From: Vibrio sp. 16
GTDB lineage: Bacteria; Pseudomonadota; Gammaproteobacteria; Enterobacterales; Vibrionaceae
Reading direction: 5' to 3'
Assembly: GCF_963681195.1 (NCBI RefSeq)
Contig: NZ_OY808997.1
Location: 2,914,001-2,978,000, forward strand
DNA length: 64,000 bases
Shown one piece after another: positions 18,226 to 28,040 of the stretch. Below the pieces are notes generated by a model, which did not search any database, was not told the origin of the DNA, and saw only the letters and a list, made by a program, of their open reading frames with translations. The translations under genes and the position numbers were made by a program. Position 1 is the first letter of the stretch, and the number at the start of each line of letters is the position of its first letter.

Positions 18226-18993
18226 ATGGCATCTAAGCAACGCGCCGTTTCCCGCATGATCGCCCAAGCAGGGCAAATGCTGTTAGCTCACGGCGCTGAA
18301 AGTACATTAGTTGGTGACTTGATGCGCCGTTTTGGTATGGCATCAGGCATGGATGAAGTTGAGGTTTCTCTGTCTGCCAGTTCTTTGGTGGTAACGACTG
18401 TCTACCAAGAACACTGCATCACGACCGCTCGCCGATGTCCTGACAGAGGGATCAACATGCGGGCTATCACTCAAGTGCAGCGCATCTGTATTATGTTAGA
18501 GCGTGGCATCATTGACTCAACAATGGCTCAGAAGAAACTCAACCAGATCAGTCCTGAACGCTATAACCGCTGGTTAGTGGTATTCATGATCGGTTTGTCG
18601 TGCGCGGCGTTCAGTCGTTTAGCTGGGGGAGATTGGGCGGTATTTGTGATGACGTTTATTGCGTCTGCTACGGGTATGGTTGTTCGACAAGAAATTGGTC
18701 ATCGTCACTTTAATCCACTTTTGAACTTTGCCGCGACCGCTTTTGTCACTACCGCCGTTTCCGCTCAGGCGGTGATTTATGACATCGGAAACTCCCCTTC
18801 GATCGTTATGGCATCATCTGTTTTGATGCTCGTCCCTGGTTTCCCTTTGATTAACTCTGTAGCGGATATGCTCAAGGGCTACATCAATATGGGCATTGCG
18901 CGCTTTGTTATGGCAAGTCTTCTCACCTTAGCAACCAGTTTAGGAATCGTAGCCGCCATGAGCTTAGTCGGTGTTTGGGGGTGGGTAGCATGA
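18226..18993 (+). CDS. yjjP: Threonine/serine exporter family, large subunit (YjjP)
   Basis: 255 residues, the size of E. coli YjjP. The N-terminal soluble ThrE domain (to about residue 110) has the conserved LLAHGAES segment, followed by about five membrane segments. In E. coli YjjP and YjjB together export dicarboxylates such as succinate, while fused ThrE proteins export threonine and serine; the substrate here is open. GGAG lies before the ATG. Its stop codon overlaps the start of yjjB (ATGA), so the two are translationally coupled. Confidence 0.85.
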   Translation: MASKQRAVSRMIAQAGQMLLAHGAESTLVGDLMRRFGMASGMDEVEVSLSASSLVVTTVYQEHCITTARRCPDRGINMRAITQVQRICIMLERGIIDSTMAQKKLNQISPERYNRWLVVFMIGLSCAAFSRLAGGDWAVFVMTFIASATGMVVRQEIGHRHFNPLLNFAATAFVTTAVSAQAVIYDIGNSPSIVMASSVLMLVPGFPLINSVADMLKGYINMGIARFVMASLLTLATSLGIVAAMSLVGVWGWVA

Positions 18994-19463
18994 TCTCAAT
19001 AGAACTGCTGTTAGGTTTGCTCAACGACATGTTGTTTGCTGCCATCCCCGCTGTTGGGTTTGCTTTGGTTTTCAACGTGCCACAGAAAGCCCTGATGTAT
19101 TGTGCGTTAGGGGGAGCGATAGGTCATGGTTCACGTTACTTGATGATGCACTTTGGCATTCCGATAGAGTGGGCAACCTTCTTTGCAGCCATGATCGTGA
19201 GTATGGTTGGCGTTCATTGGTCACACCGCTTTCTTGCTCACCCAAAAGTATTTACCGTTGCCGCTTTGATTCCAATGGTCCCTGGGGTATTTGCTTTTAA
19301 AGCGATGATCGCTTTAGTTGAATTGAACCACCGAGGCTACAGCCCTGAATTGGTGGCGATGTTGATGGAGAACTTCTTAAAGGCAATGTTTATTATCGCT
19401 GGATTAGCAGTTGGTCTTGCGATGCCTGGCTTGCTATTCTATCGCCGTAAGCCCATTGTCTAA
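18990..19463 (+). CDS. yjjB: Threonine/serine exporter family, small subunit (YjjB)
   Basis: 157 residues counted from the ATG at 18990, which overlaps the yjjP stop. The whole protein is hydrophobic, with about five membrane segments and the conserved LIPMVPGVFAF motif of the family. It corresponds to the C-terminal half of fused ThrE exporters and should form a complex with YjjP. folA follows 15 nt downstream on the same strand, so the three may share a transcript. Confidence 0.85.
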   Translation: MISIELLLGLLNDMLFAAIPAVGFALVFNVPQKALMYCALGGAIGHGSRYLMMHFGIPIEWATFFAAMIVSMVGVHWSHRFLAHPKVFTVAALIPMVPGVFAFKAMIALVELNHRGYSPELVAMLMENFLKAMFIIAGLAVGLAMPGLLFYRRKPIV

Positions 19464-19478
19464 CTCAGGAGTAAGTGA

Positions 19479-19964
19479 ATGATCATTAGCATGATCGCTG
19501 CCATGGCAAACGATCGAATTATCGGTAAAGACAATCAAATGCCTTGGCATTTACCTGCAGATTTTGCCTGGTTTAAGCGCTGTACTATGGGAAAGCCCGT
19601 CGTGATGGGGCGCAAGACCTATGACTCGATTGGTCGACCTCTACCTGGTCGCGAGAACATTGTCATTAGCCGAGATGCCAGCCTGACGATTGATGGGGTG
19701 ACCACGGTTACGTCGATTGATGATGCTTTGAAGGCGGCAGGTAATGTGGATGAAGTCATGATCATTGGTGGTGGAGCGATTTATGCCGCTTGTTTGCCTT
19801 TGGCCAATAAGTTGTACGTGACCCATATTGACGCTTGTGTTGATGGGGATACACAGTTTCCAGATTGGGGGGCTGAGTTCGAAGAGTGTTACTCAGAGAC
19901 GTTTACCGCAGATGAGAAGAATGCCTATAACATGCGTTTTGTCGTATTGGAAAAGAACAGCTAG
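19479..19964 (+). CDS. folA: Dihydrofolate reductase
   Basis: 161 residues. It reduces dihydrofolate to tetrahydrofolate with NADPH and is the trimethoprim target. Conserved features are the N-terminal ISMIAAMANDRIIGKDN, the active-site stretch MPWHLPADFAWFK with the catalytic Asp at position 28, and the NADPH-binding GRKTYDSIG and IGGGAIYA segments. AGGAG precedes the ATG. It ends in a shared terminator opposite apaH. Confidence 0.97.
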   Translation: MIISMIAAMANDRIIGKDNQMPWHLPADFAWFKRCTMGKPVVMGRKTYDSIGRPLPGRENIVISRDASLTIDGVTTVTSIDDALKAAGNVDEVMIIGGGAIYAACLPLANKLYVTHIDACVDGDTQFPDWGAEFEECYSETFTADEKNAYNMRFVVLEKNS

Positions 19965-19987
19965 CAATTGACTAACTTTTCAAACTA

Positions 19988-20018
19988 AAAACGGTTGATG
20001 TTATCGCATCAACCGTTT
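19988..20018 (+). terminator. Bidirectional terminator between folA and apaH
   Basis: A 13-bp stem aaaacggttgatg/catcaaccgtttt, A-rich on the left and T-rich on the right, serves both convergent genes. Confidence 0.88.
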
Positions 20019-20022
20019 TTAT

Positions 20023-20832
20023 TTATCGCTCTAACGCATCCTGTGTGAAGTACGTTTTATCTTCCCAACGCAGCATCGTTAAACTGCCACCCCAAACACA
20101 TCCGGTATCTAAACCGATCACGTCTTTACTGTCATAACCTTCCAGTGCAGCCCAGTGACCAAACAGGACGGGCTTGCTGAGAGGAATCCTTTCTTTAAGG
20201 TTAAACCAAGGAACAAACTTATCGCCGCTCACTTCTCGTGGTGGCAATTTACACCCCATATCCAGTCGCCCATCAGGAAGGCAAAAGCGCATGCGCGTAA
20301 ATGCATTGATAATATAACGGTAGCGATCGATACTTTGTAGAGTCTCCTGCCAAAAGTCAGGTTGATTGTCGTACATGTTTTCGATCAGCCACGTCCAATC
20401 ATCACCTTGTAGGCAGGCTTCGACTTCATTCGCGTACTGGCGAGCTTGTTCAAGTGTCCACTGTGGAGAGATACCCGCGTGACACATCACAAACTCAGGA
20501 TGCTCAGCAAGTAATGGCTGTTTTCTGAGCCAATGGAGCAACTCATCGCGGTCTTCTGCATCAAAAATTGGCGCTGTTTTATCTTTGTTTTTGAGTTTGT
20601 GGATGCCCAGAGCAACCGCAAGAAGGTGCAAATCATGATTACCTAAGACGACTTTAGCGCTGTCACCAAGGCTACGTACAAATCTTAGTGTTTCTAAAGA
20701 TTTAGGACCTCTAGCTACCAGATCTCCCGCTAGCCATAGGGTGTCATTTTTGGGATTGAAGCCTACGGTTTTGAGAAGGAGTTGTAGCTCGTCAAAGCAA
20801 CCTTGAATATCGCCAACAATATATGTAGCCAA
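20023..20832 (-). CDS. apaH: Bis(5'-nucleosyl)-tetraphosphatase, symmetrical
   Basis: 269 residues of the calcineurin-like metallophosphatase fold. It cleaves Ap4A to two ADP and removes Np4 caps from RNA. Metal-binding motifs [10 protein letters not shown] (residue 7 on), GDLVARG, GNHD and the downstream CHAG are intact. It is the last gene of the lptD-surA-pdxA-rsmA-apaG-apaH unit, 18 nt after apaG. Confidence 0.96.
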   Translation of the reverse strand: MATYIVGDIQGCFDELQLLLKTVGFNPKNDTLWLAGDLVARGPKSLETLRFVRSLGDSAKVVLGNHDLHLLAVALGIHKLKNKDKTAPIFDAEDRDELLHWLRKQPLLAEHPEFVMCHAGISPQWTLEQARQYANEVEACLQGDDWTWLIENMYDNQPDFWQETLQSIDRYRYIINAFTRMRFCLPDGRLDMGCKLPPREVSGDKFVPWFNLKERIPLSKPVLFGHWAALEGYDSKDVIGLDTGCVWGGSLTMLRWEDKTYFTQDALER

Positions 20833-20850
20833 AATCGCCCCTGTCGTTGA

Positions 20851-21228
20851 TTAGTTGAGAATATTAGGAATCGCGAGTCGAAATGGATCAATTTCCGCGA
20901 TGAACTGATTGCCTTTTTCATCCAACATCATGTATTGGCCTTGCATGACGCCAACAGGTGTTTCAATAGCGGTACCGCTGCTGTAGGTATACTCATCATT
21001 GCTGGGAATAAAAGGCTGTTGACCCACAACTCCATCGCCTTCTATGGTCAGTTGCTTGCCATTCGCATCTGTAATCAACCAGCGTCGGCTCTGAAGCTGA
21101 ACCGTTTGGTTGCTTAGGTTTTTAATCGTGATCATATAGGCGAAGAGGTAGCGGTTCGCATCTGGTTGAGATTGCTCAGGAATGTACTTGCTGTGAACTT
21201 GGACTTTTATACAAGGGACTGCTTCCAT
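20851..21228 (-). CDS. apaG: ApaG protein (Co2+/Mg2+ efflux-associated family)
   Basis: 125 residues, full length. It is a small fibronectin-III-like beta protein; conserved segments are the [12 protein letters not shown] region and the C-terminal [15 protein letters not shown]. Its biochemical role is not settled. It sits between rsmA and apaH, as in enterobacteria. GGAG precedes the ATG at a normal distance. Confidence 0.94.
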   Translation of the reverse strand: MEAVPCIKVQVHSKYIPEQSQPDANRYLFAYMITIKNLSNQTVQLQSRRWLITDANGKQLTIEGDGVVGQQPFIPSNDEYTYSSGTAIETPVGVMQGQYMMLDEKGNQFIAEIDPFRLAIPNILN

Positions 21229-21297
21229 GTAAACTCCTTTATAAAGTCGAAAAAGGGCGATAAACCAATGTTTATCACCCTTTGATTTTAACTGAAA

Positions 21298-22104
21298 TTA
21301 CTTGCGATTGGCATCTAACCAGTTCGCCAAGTCAACAAACTGTTTCAAGGTGAGGTTCTCCGGACGCATCCCTGGGTTGATATCTAAACTCTCCAAGGTT
21401 TCCGCATCAACCAAGCCTTTGTAACAGTTGCGGACTGTTTTGCGGCGTTGGTTAAAGCCTTCGCGACAGACGCGATCAAGCCAGTTTAGGTTTGTCGCCG
21501 GATAAGGCAGCTCCTCGTATGGAACTAGGCGTACGACCGCTGAATCCACTTTTGGTGGTGGCACGAAGGCTGTCGGTGGCACTTCGAGAACAGGGACCAC
21601 TTTACAGTAGTATTGTGCCATCACGGTAAGACGACCATACGCTTTGGTACCAGGCCCTGCCGCTAAACGGTTAACCACTTCTTTTTGCAGCATAAAGTGC
21701 ATGTCTTGCACATCTTTATGGTACTCAAACAAGTGGAACATCAATGGCGTGGAGATGTTGTAAGGAAGGTTACCGAAGATGCGTAGCTTGTTGTTTGGCT
21801 TCACTAGTTGCGTGAAGTCAAAGCGCATCGCATCGCCTTCATGAATCGTGAGTTTATCCGCCAATTCAGGGTGGTTACGTAATCGTTCGGCTAGATCTCG
21901 GTCAAGCTCAATAACTGTGAACTTATCAACTTCACGGCCAACAGGCTCCGTGATTGCGCCAAGGCCCGGACCAATCTCTACAAGATTCTGCCCAGGTCTA
22001 GGATTAATCGCAGATACGATCCCATCAATAATGTAAGGATCGTTCAGGAAGTTTTGACCAAAGCGTTTACGTGCTTTGTGCCCTAAGTGGACATCATTTC
22101 TCAT
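21298..22104 (-). CDS. rsmA: 16S rRNA dimethyladenosine transferase
   Basis: 268 residues (KsgA). It dimethylates the two adjacent adenines in the 3' terminal hairpin of 16S rRNA with S-adenosylmethionine. The SAM-binding motif [11 protein letters not shown] and the catalytic NLPYNIS motif are visible, and the N-terminal [10 protein letters not shown] is typical. It follows pdxA by 12 nt and precedes apaG in the operon. Confidence 0.97.
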   Translation of the reverse strand: MRNDVHLGHKARKRFGQNFLNDPYIIDGIVSAINPRPGQNLVEIGPGLGAITEPVGREVDKFTVIELDRDLAERLRNHPELADKLTIHEGDAMRFDFTQLVKPNNKLRIFGNLPYNISTPLMFHLFEYHKDVQDMHFMLQKEVVNRLAAGPGTKAYGRLTVMAQYYCKVVPVLEVPPTAFVPPPKVDSAVVRLVPYEELPYPATNLNWLDRVCREGFNQRRKTVRNCYKGLVDAETLESLDINPGMRPENLTLKQFVDLANWLDANRK

Positions 22105-22116
22105 AATTTTCTCAAG

Positions 22117-23109
22117 TTAACTGGTTTTCTTTTCGACTAGCTCAATCGCATGAGCGAGTGCAGTTCTAAAGCTTCCTGTGTCTGCATTGCCTGAACCTGC
22201 CAAGTCTAATGCAGTGCCGTGATCAACGGAGGTCCTGATAAAAGGTAGGCCCAAAGTAATGTTTACTGAGCGACCAAAGCCTTTGTATTTTAGTACAGGA
22301 AGTACCTGATCGTGATACATCCCTAACACTGCATCGGCTTCCTCAAGGTACTTCTCGTTGAAGATAGTATCTGCCGGAAGGGGGCCGACTAAGTCAAGGC
22401 CATCGCGTTGACGCAGCATTTCAAGTGTTGGTGTGATGGTCTCTATCTCTTCATTGCCGAGACAACCATCTTCACCGGCATGTGGATTTAGGCCACATAC
22501 GTAGATCTTAGGCGATGGAATCGCAAACTTCTCAACCAAATCAGTATGAAGAATGTTGATAATGCTTTCCAAGCGCTCTGCGGTGACCGCTTTCGAGACA
22601 TACGCAAGCGGTATATGGGTTGTGACCAACGCTACACGCAGTCCTTCTGTGGCCAACATCATCACCACCAGAGGGGTGTTGGATTTCTCTGCGAAAAATT
22701 CAGTATGGCCGCTGAAGGCGACTCCCGCTCGATTGATGACCCCTTTGTGCACAGGGCCGGTGACAATAGCATCAAACTCACCACTCATACAGCCCAAAGC
22801 GGCTCTTTCCAGTGTTTTTAATACATAATGTCCGTTCGCCTCGTTGAGTTCTCCAGCAACCGCTGGGCTATCGAGCGCAATATGATCGACAATGAGAGAG
22901 CCAGCTTGCTGAGCGGTTACTGGACTATCCATTTGATAATCCAGTAGTTCAACGTCAATTCCAAGTTGCTGCGCTCGCTGCTGAAGCAACTGCTTGTCAG
23001 CGCAGACGACAATTTGATGGGCCCAACTCTCTTTAGACAGTGCCAATACGAGATCGGGGCCGATTCCAGCGGGCTCTCCAGCGGTGACGATGATGCGCTT
23101 AACTGTCAT
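22117..23109 (-). CDS. pdxA: 4-hydroxythreonine-4-phosphate dehydrogenase
   Basis: 330 residues from the ATG at 23109; the frame is open further upstream inside surA, but the family begins at [19 protein letters not shown]. It acts in the DXP-dependent pyridoxal phosphate pathway. Conserved segments include [17 protein letters not shown] and the metal-site stretch [11 protein letters not shown]. Its first 11 nt overlap the end of surA, indicating translational coupling. Confidence 0.96.
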   Translation of the reverse strand: MTVKRIIVTAGEPAGIGPDLVLALSKESWAHQIVVCADKQLLQQRAQQLGIDVELLDYQMDSPVTAQQAGSLIVDHIALDSPAVAGELNEANGHYVLKTLERAALGCMSGEFDAIVTGPVHKGVINRAGVAFSGHTEFFAEKSNTPLVVMMLATEGLRVALVTTHIPLAYVSKAVTAERLESIINILHTDLVEKFAIPSPKIYVCGLNPHAGEDGCLGNEEIETITPTLEMLRQRDGLDLVGPLPADTIFNEKYLEEADAVLGMYHDQVLPVLKYKGFGRSVNITLGLPFIRTSVDHGTALDLAGSGNADTGSFRTALAHAIELVEKKTS

Positions 23110-24394
23110 CTTCGTCGTCCTCAAGAATTTCAACAAAGGCACTCGCTCGTAGCTCCTGAAGCCAAGCGCTTGCTTCTTCATTGAACTTACGGTTAAACAA
23201 AATGCGGTAAGCTTTGTTCTTCATCGCAGAATCGGTGCGGTCTACCTGACGACGGTCAAGTACTTCGACAATGTGCCAGCCATGTACGGTTTTGAAAGGT
23301 TCACTGATTTGACCTTCTGGCAGCGTATCCACTTGGTGCTTAAATTCAGGCACATAAAGATCAGACGTTTGATAGCCTAACTCACCATTTTGCGCAGCAG
23401 AACCTGGGTCTTGGCTATATTGACGTGCCAACTCACCAAAGGTCGCTTCACCAGCCTGGATACGCTCAATAATTTCATTTAACTCTTTTTGAACGCCTTC
23501 ATCACTTAGAATTACGGTTGGTCGAATCAGAATATGGCGTGCATTCACTTCTGTAACGGCGACGGTTTCAAGACCCTTTACGTCATCAATTTTTAGAATA
23601 TGGAAGCCAACACCGCTTCGAAACGGGCCAATAACGCTGCCCTTGTTTTCTAAGTTGATGTTGTCCGCGAAGATGGTTGGCATCTCTTCTTTACGCATCC
23701 AGCCCCAATCACCACCTTGAAGTGCTTTTGGACCTTTAGAGTAGGTGTAAGCCATGGTTGCGAAGTCGGCACCCTCTTTGAGTTTAGCGACAATATCCTT
23801 GGCTTGTTTTTCTAGCGCTGATGCATCGTCGCCATCGTTGACACGCAGTTGGATATGACTGATTTTGTACTGAACAGTTGCGTTGGTCTCTTGGGCTAAG
23901 ATGTTGGCTAAGTTATCCACTTCTGCCGGTAAGATATTGATGCGACGACGAACTAAGGCATTGCGTGCCTCAGTGGCTGCGATTTCCTTACGCACTTGCT
24001 CGCGAAACTCAGAGTACTCTAGGCCTTCAGCGGCAATGGAGTCGCTCAATTGCTCAATGGTTTGGTTGTTATTTTTAGCGATCTCTTCGATAGCCTGATT
24101 GAGTCGATTGTCATCGATACGCACACCGATTCGCTCTGCTTCTTGCTGCTGTAGAGTGTCAATAATCAGCTTCTCGGTCACTTGCTGACGTAGAACCTCT
24201 TGCTCTGGTAAGCCTTGACCATTTTTGCGTGCATTAGCCTTTAGAGTTTTAATTGAAGTGTCAATATCACTCTCAAGAATGACTCCACTGTTTACAATGA
24301 CATTAATTTTATCAAGTGCGACTGGCTGAGCGTATGCCAAGGTAAACTGGCTTGCCGCAAACAGTGCTAACAACGACTTTTTCCAAAATTTCAT
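23099..24394 (-). CDS. surA: Periplasmic peptidyl-prolyl isomerase and outer-membrane protein chaperone
   Basis: 431 residues. A Sec signal peptide (cleaved after AYA, about residue 22) is followed by the SurA N-terminal chaperone domain, two parvulin domains (around [10 protein letters not shown] and ARHILIRPT) and a short C-terminal helix. It escorts nascent outer-membrane barrels, including LptD, to the Bam complex. It lies 50 nt after lptD, so substrate and chaperone are co-expressed. The acidic tail EDDEDDS overlaps the pdxA start. Confidence 0.96.
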   Translation of the reverse strand: MKFWKKSLLALFAASQFTLAYAQPVALDKINVIVNSGVILESDIDTSIKTLKANARKNGQGLPEQEVLRQQVTEKLIIDTLQQQEAERIGVRIDDNRLNQAIEEIAKNNNQTIEQLSDSIAAEGLEYSEFREQVRKEIAATEARNALVRRRINILPAEVDNLANILAQETNATVQYKISHIQLRVNDGDDASALEKQAKDIVAKLKEGADFATMAYTYSKGPKALQGGDWGWMRKEEMPTIFADNINLENKGSVIGPFRSGVGFHILKIDDVKGLETVAVTEVNARHILIRPTVILSDEGVQKELNEIIERIQAGEATFGELARQYSQDPGSAAQNGELGYQTSDLYVPEFKHQVDTLPEGQISEPFKTVHGWHIVEVLDRRQVDRTDSAMKNKAYRILFNRKFNEEASAWLQELRASAFVEILEDDEDDS

Positions 24395-24444
24395 TTGTAG
24401 TCCTATCCATTCATCGCTTGCTTGTTAGACAGCAAGCGGTCAAA

Positions 24445-26760
24445 TTAGTTGTTTAAGAAGAATGGGCGACCGTAGCCCAATGAGTTATCACTGCTTCCTG
24501 AACCACCACCTAGGTTGGTACCAAAGCCTATAATGCCGAAGTTAACACTGAAGTTGCTTTCATATTTAGGCTCTGAATTCGGGTAACTGTTGAAATCAGG
24601 TTTCCAGTTACGCAGTTGGTTGCTGTATGAGAAACCTACATACCAACAATCCGAGGTGTAGTTAATACGGCCTAGCCATTCAATGGTTTGCTCAGTGGTA
24701 AAATCATAAAAGTACTGCAAGCTGGTATCCCAGTGGCGAGTCAATTGATAACTGGCCAGTAATCCACCTTGCGAAATGCCGTCTTCAGTAATTGCATCGA
24801 GGTCACCTAGGCTATCTCCTAAGGTATTTTCGATGTAGCTACGGGTAACGTAACGATAGTTACCTTGTAGGTAACCTTTATCGAAACGATATTCTAACGT
24901 GCTGTTTCCTAGCTGAACCTCGCTTGAGTCAACATCGTACTGAATACCACCGTGGTAGAACAAGTAATCGCCATAGTTGAAATCCATTTCAACCGCCCAC
25001 GCGGAGTAATTTGATGGTTTTTCTGCGGTGCTATCAAGGCGATTGGTTCTGTCTAGATAAATTATTTGACCGAAGGAGACACTCAGGCGCTCTTTATAGT
25101 CACTATCGTAAAAACGCGAGCTCGCACCGTAGCTAAACTGATTGGCACCTTGGATTTTATCGACACCACTGTATTTGCGGCTACGGAACAAGCCGTAATA
25201 GTCGGTTTGAAGCAAGGTCGTATCGTAGTTGGCGATGTTATTTTGTTCGACTTCTGGAATATACAGATACTGAATCTGAGGTTCGAGCGTTTGAGTGTAA
25301 TCGTCCATTACCACGGTATCGCGCTCTAGAACAACACCAGCGAGCGAGCGCACTTCTGGCATAATTCGATTAACTTGCTCTTCTAGCTCGCTGTCCACCA
25401 CTCCATTGAGGTCTTGTTGATAGTAGGTGCTGAGTAAGCGTGCTTCTGTCACCCATGAACCCCAAGTTGTTCCCAGCGGCACTGTTAGACCCGGCTCAAT
25501 ATGAACGCGTGTTGCAGAAGGCTTGCCTTTGGCCTCTGTGTCAAAACGTGTGATGTGGCTAATGACATCGAAATCTAAATAGCGAAGTAACTCTGGCGCG
25601 TAGTAGTTAAGTTTCAACTGCGGCAAAATATGATAAGGCAGGTTGTCACTTTCGGTTAGTACTTGGAAATCACGTGTCAGGAGTGTTGCATCCCAATTAT
25701 GTGCGCGGTACTGAACTTGTCCTTCTTGGACAAGTTGGCCATCTTCTCGGCTACCAATACTTGAATCAACATCGGTAAAGTAGTCAACATCACTGACTTG
25801 TGAGTAATCGATGTTAAATTTCCAAGCCTGCTCGTAGATGCCTTCATGTTTATATTGGAAACTCCAGCGATCACCTTTCTCTTCAAACTTGCGATCATTA
25901 GGCAAATATTCGGCGTCTATCTCACCTTCACCGAAGGTAGTGAGATATCGGAATTTACTGTTTAGTTGCGTGCCGCGCAGTTGCATGTGCTTGATGGTGG
26001 TCTCAAGATCGTAATTCGGTGCAATATTCCAATAAAATGGAACTTCAACTTCTAGACCATCACTCGAACCATAAGACGCTGTGGGGTATAGAAAACCGGT
26101 CTTACGAGTGTCACCGATAGGAACAGTAAGATAAGGCACGTAGAAAACAGGCACGTCCAGCACTTCGAAACGCGGATGATAGAAAGTGGCCACTTCTTCA
26201 TTTTGGTCGACTTCAATGCCTGATGCTTTCATCGTCCAAGCGTTGTCGCCTTCTGGACAAGAGGTAATGCTTCCATCGTCTATCTCGTAAACCGCTTTAC
26301 CAGTGCGAGCGATGTAGGCTGCGTTACCACGGCCCGGTTCGCATAGAAACTTATATTGGGTGTTTTCAAGCGTGATGTTTTCCGACGATAGACTATTGGT
26401 CACTCTGTCTGACGTTGACTTGACTGTTCCGTCACTAAACTCGACGTTACCCTCTGCAACAATGATGTTTTCGCTTTGGTGCAGAGTGACTTGATCAGCT
26501 TCAAAACGCTTGTTGCCCTGCACAACAACAACATCGCCTTGATAAGTTGCCTTATCGCCATTGATTGCTTCTAAGCGGTCAGCTTCAACAGTGACGGGTT
26601 GCTGATTTGGGTTTTCTGGCTCTGGGACGTTGATCAAACATTGATCTATAGCGGGCAGTTCCTGCACACTATCGTCTACCATAGCTTCTGCTTGAGTTTG
26701 AGGTACAAAAAGAGCAGCGCTGATTGAAGCGGCTAACAAGGTGCGGGAAGAACGTGGCAT
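24445..26760 (-). CDS. lptD: LPS-assembly outer-membrane protein LptD
   Basis: 771 residues. A signal peptide ends near residue 24, an OstA/LptA-like periplasmic beta-jellyroll spans about residues 55-170, and the rest forms the LptD barrel. With the lipoprotein LptE it places LPS in the outer leaflet. Four cysteines are seen at 41, 140, 168 and 705: three in the N-terminal part and only one near the C-terminus, whereas E. coli has a C-terminal Cys-Cys pair. One interdomain disulfide is still possible. First gene of the operon running to apaH, divergent from djlA. Confidence 0.96.
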   Translation of the reverse strand: MPRSSRTLLAASISAALFVPQTQAEAMVDDSVQELPAIDQCLINVPEPENPNQQPVTVEADRLEAINGDKATYQGDVVVVQGNKRFEADQVTLHQSENIIVAEGNVEFSDGTVKSTSDRVTNSLSSENITLENTQYKFLCEPGRGNAAYIARTGKAVYEIDDGSITSCPEGDNAWTMKASGIEVDQNEEVATFYHPRFEVLDVPVFYVPYLTVPIGDTRKTGFLYPTASYGSSDGLEVEVPFYWNIAPNYDLETTIKHMQLRGTQLNSKFRYLTTFGEGEIDAEYLPNDRKFEEKGDRWSFQYKHEGIYEQAWKFNIDYSQVSDVDYFTDVDSSIGSREDGQLVQEGQVQYRAHNWDATLLTRDFQVLTESDNLPYHILPQLKLNYYAPELLRYLDFDVISHITRFDTEAKGKPSATRVHIEPGLTVPLGTTWGSWVTEARLLSTYYQQDLNGVVDSELEEQVNRIMPEVRSLAGVVLERDTVVMDDYTQTLEPQIQYLYIPEVEQNNIANYDTTLLQTDYYGLFRSRKYSGVDKIQGANQFSYGASSRFYDSDYKERLSVSFGQIIYLDRTNRLDSTAEKPSNYSAWAVEMDFNYGDYLFYHGGIQYDVDSSEVQLGNSTLEYRFDKGYLQGNYRYVTRSYIENTLGDSLGDLDAITEDGISQGGLLASYQLTRHWDTSLQYFYDFTTEQTIEWLGRINYTSDCWYVGFSYSNQLRNWKPDFNSYPNSEPKYESNFSVNFGIIGFGTNLGGGSGSSDNSLGYGRPFFLNN

Positions 26761-26953
26761 CGAGTTTTACTATCCTGTTTAACTTGATATATCCGGAGGC
26801 TGCGTTGACGAACCTCTGTAAATGGAGGATTGGTGTTCGCCATCTATAAACGACCGAATGTAAAATAAACGGTCCTTATGATAAAGGAATTTGTGGCTAA
26901 CAGCACTATCAGACCGCGGAACGGTGAAAAAATTCAGAGATTGAGAGCACATA

Positions 26954-27805
26954 ATGCATATTTTCGGCAAAATTTTAGGTTCGTTTTTTGGCTTTTTATT
27001 CGGTGGCGTATTTGGCGCGCTATTCGGACTATTCATTGGTCATCAGTTTGATAAAGCACGCCGATTAAGACAGGCTGGCTTTAGTAGTAGCTTTGGCAGT
27101 GGACCTAGCCAAGCTGAGCGACAAGAGGAATTCTTTAAAGCGGCATTTGCTGTCATGGGGCATGTTGCGAAGGCCAAAGGTCAGGTTACTCGAGAAGAGA
27201 TTCAACTCGCGACAGCCATGATGGATAGAATGAACTTGCACGGCGCTCAGAGAAAAGCCGCTCAGGAAGCGTTTCGTGAAGGCAAGGAGAGTGATTTTCC
27301 TCTAGAAACTGTGCTTGAACGAGTCAGGATTTCTGCTGGTGGACGTTTTGATTTGATGCAGTTTTTCCTAGAGTTACAGATTTCAGCGGCCTTTGCTGAT
27401 GGTGATATTCACCCTAGTGAGCGCAGTGTGCTCCACAAGGTTGCGCGCGGGCTTGGATTTTCTGCCGATCAACTTGAGCAGCGTTTGAAGATGCAAGAAG
27501 CTGCGTTTCGTTTTCAGCGTGGCGGATTTGGTGGCCAAAGTAGCGGGCAATCTCAACACTCTGGTGGCGCTTGGCAACAAACATCAAGCGCAGACCAACT
27601 TAGTGACGCCTACAAGCTGTTGGGTGTCGATAGCAGCGCCGATGCCAAAACAGTGAAGCGAGCGTATCGAAAACTGATGAATGAACACCACCCTGATAAA
27701 TTGATGGCAAAGGGTTTACCACCAGAGATGATGAATGTCGCCAAGGAAAAGGCGCAAGAGATTCAAAACGCATACGATCTAATCAAAAAGTCGAAAGGGT
27801 TTTAA
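26954..27805 (+). CDS. djlA: Membrane-anchored DnaJ-like co-chaperone DjlA
   Basis: 283 residues. An N-terminal glycine-rich membrane segment (residues about 6-30, with GxxxG spacing for dimerisation) is followed by a TerB-like helical domain and a C-terminal J domain with the HPD motif in NEHHPDK. Type III J proteins of this kind stimulate DnaK and influence envelope stress signalling. Diverges from lptD, as in E. coli, and ends in a strong terminator. Confidence 0.95.
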   Translation: MHIFGKILGSFFGFLFGGVFGALFGLFIGHQFDKARRLRQAGFSSSFGSGPSQAERQEEFFKAAFAVMGHVAKAKGQVTREEIQLATAMMDRMNLHGAQRKAAQEAFREGKESDFPLETVLERVRISAGGRFDLMQFFLELQISAAFADGDIHPSERSVLHKVARGLGFSADQLEQRLKMQEAAFRFQRGGFGGQSSGQSQHSGGAWQQTSSADQLSDAYKLLGVDSSADAKTVKRAYRKLMNEHHPDKLMAKGLPPEMMNVAKEKAQEIQNAYDLIKKSKGF

Positions 27806-27838
27806 CACCGTAACTGTTTTTCAATCTGAACACATCAT

Positions 27839-27863
27839 GGGGCGCAAATTTGCGCCCCTTTTC
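27839..27863 (+). terminator. Rho-independent terminator of djlA
   Basis: A perfect 20-nt palindromic stem ggggcgcaaa/tttgcgcccc with TTTT after it, 33 nt past the stop. The loop must open from the central A/T bases. Confidence 0.8.
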
Positions 27864-27912
27864 GTGCTTGTAAGCCTAATCTTATCGGGTGTGCAAAATA
27901 AGTCGTAGAGCG

Positions 27913-27924
27913 CTTCACGTGAAG
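27913..27924. promoter_or_regulatory. 12-bp palindrome upstream of the HD-GYP gene
   Basis: cttcacgtgaag is a perfect palindrome about 117 nt before the HD-GYP start. It might be an operator; no regulator is identified. Confidence 0.3.
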
Positions 27925-28040
27925 AGAATCTGCTCCAGATCAATTTAGTGTTTAAATTGTCATTAAAGTGGGATTTTCTGGCTACGACTTTAGTAATCAC
28001 ATCTACACTTATCAAAAAGGATGTAAGGGTGTGATTCGAG

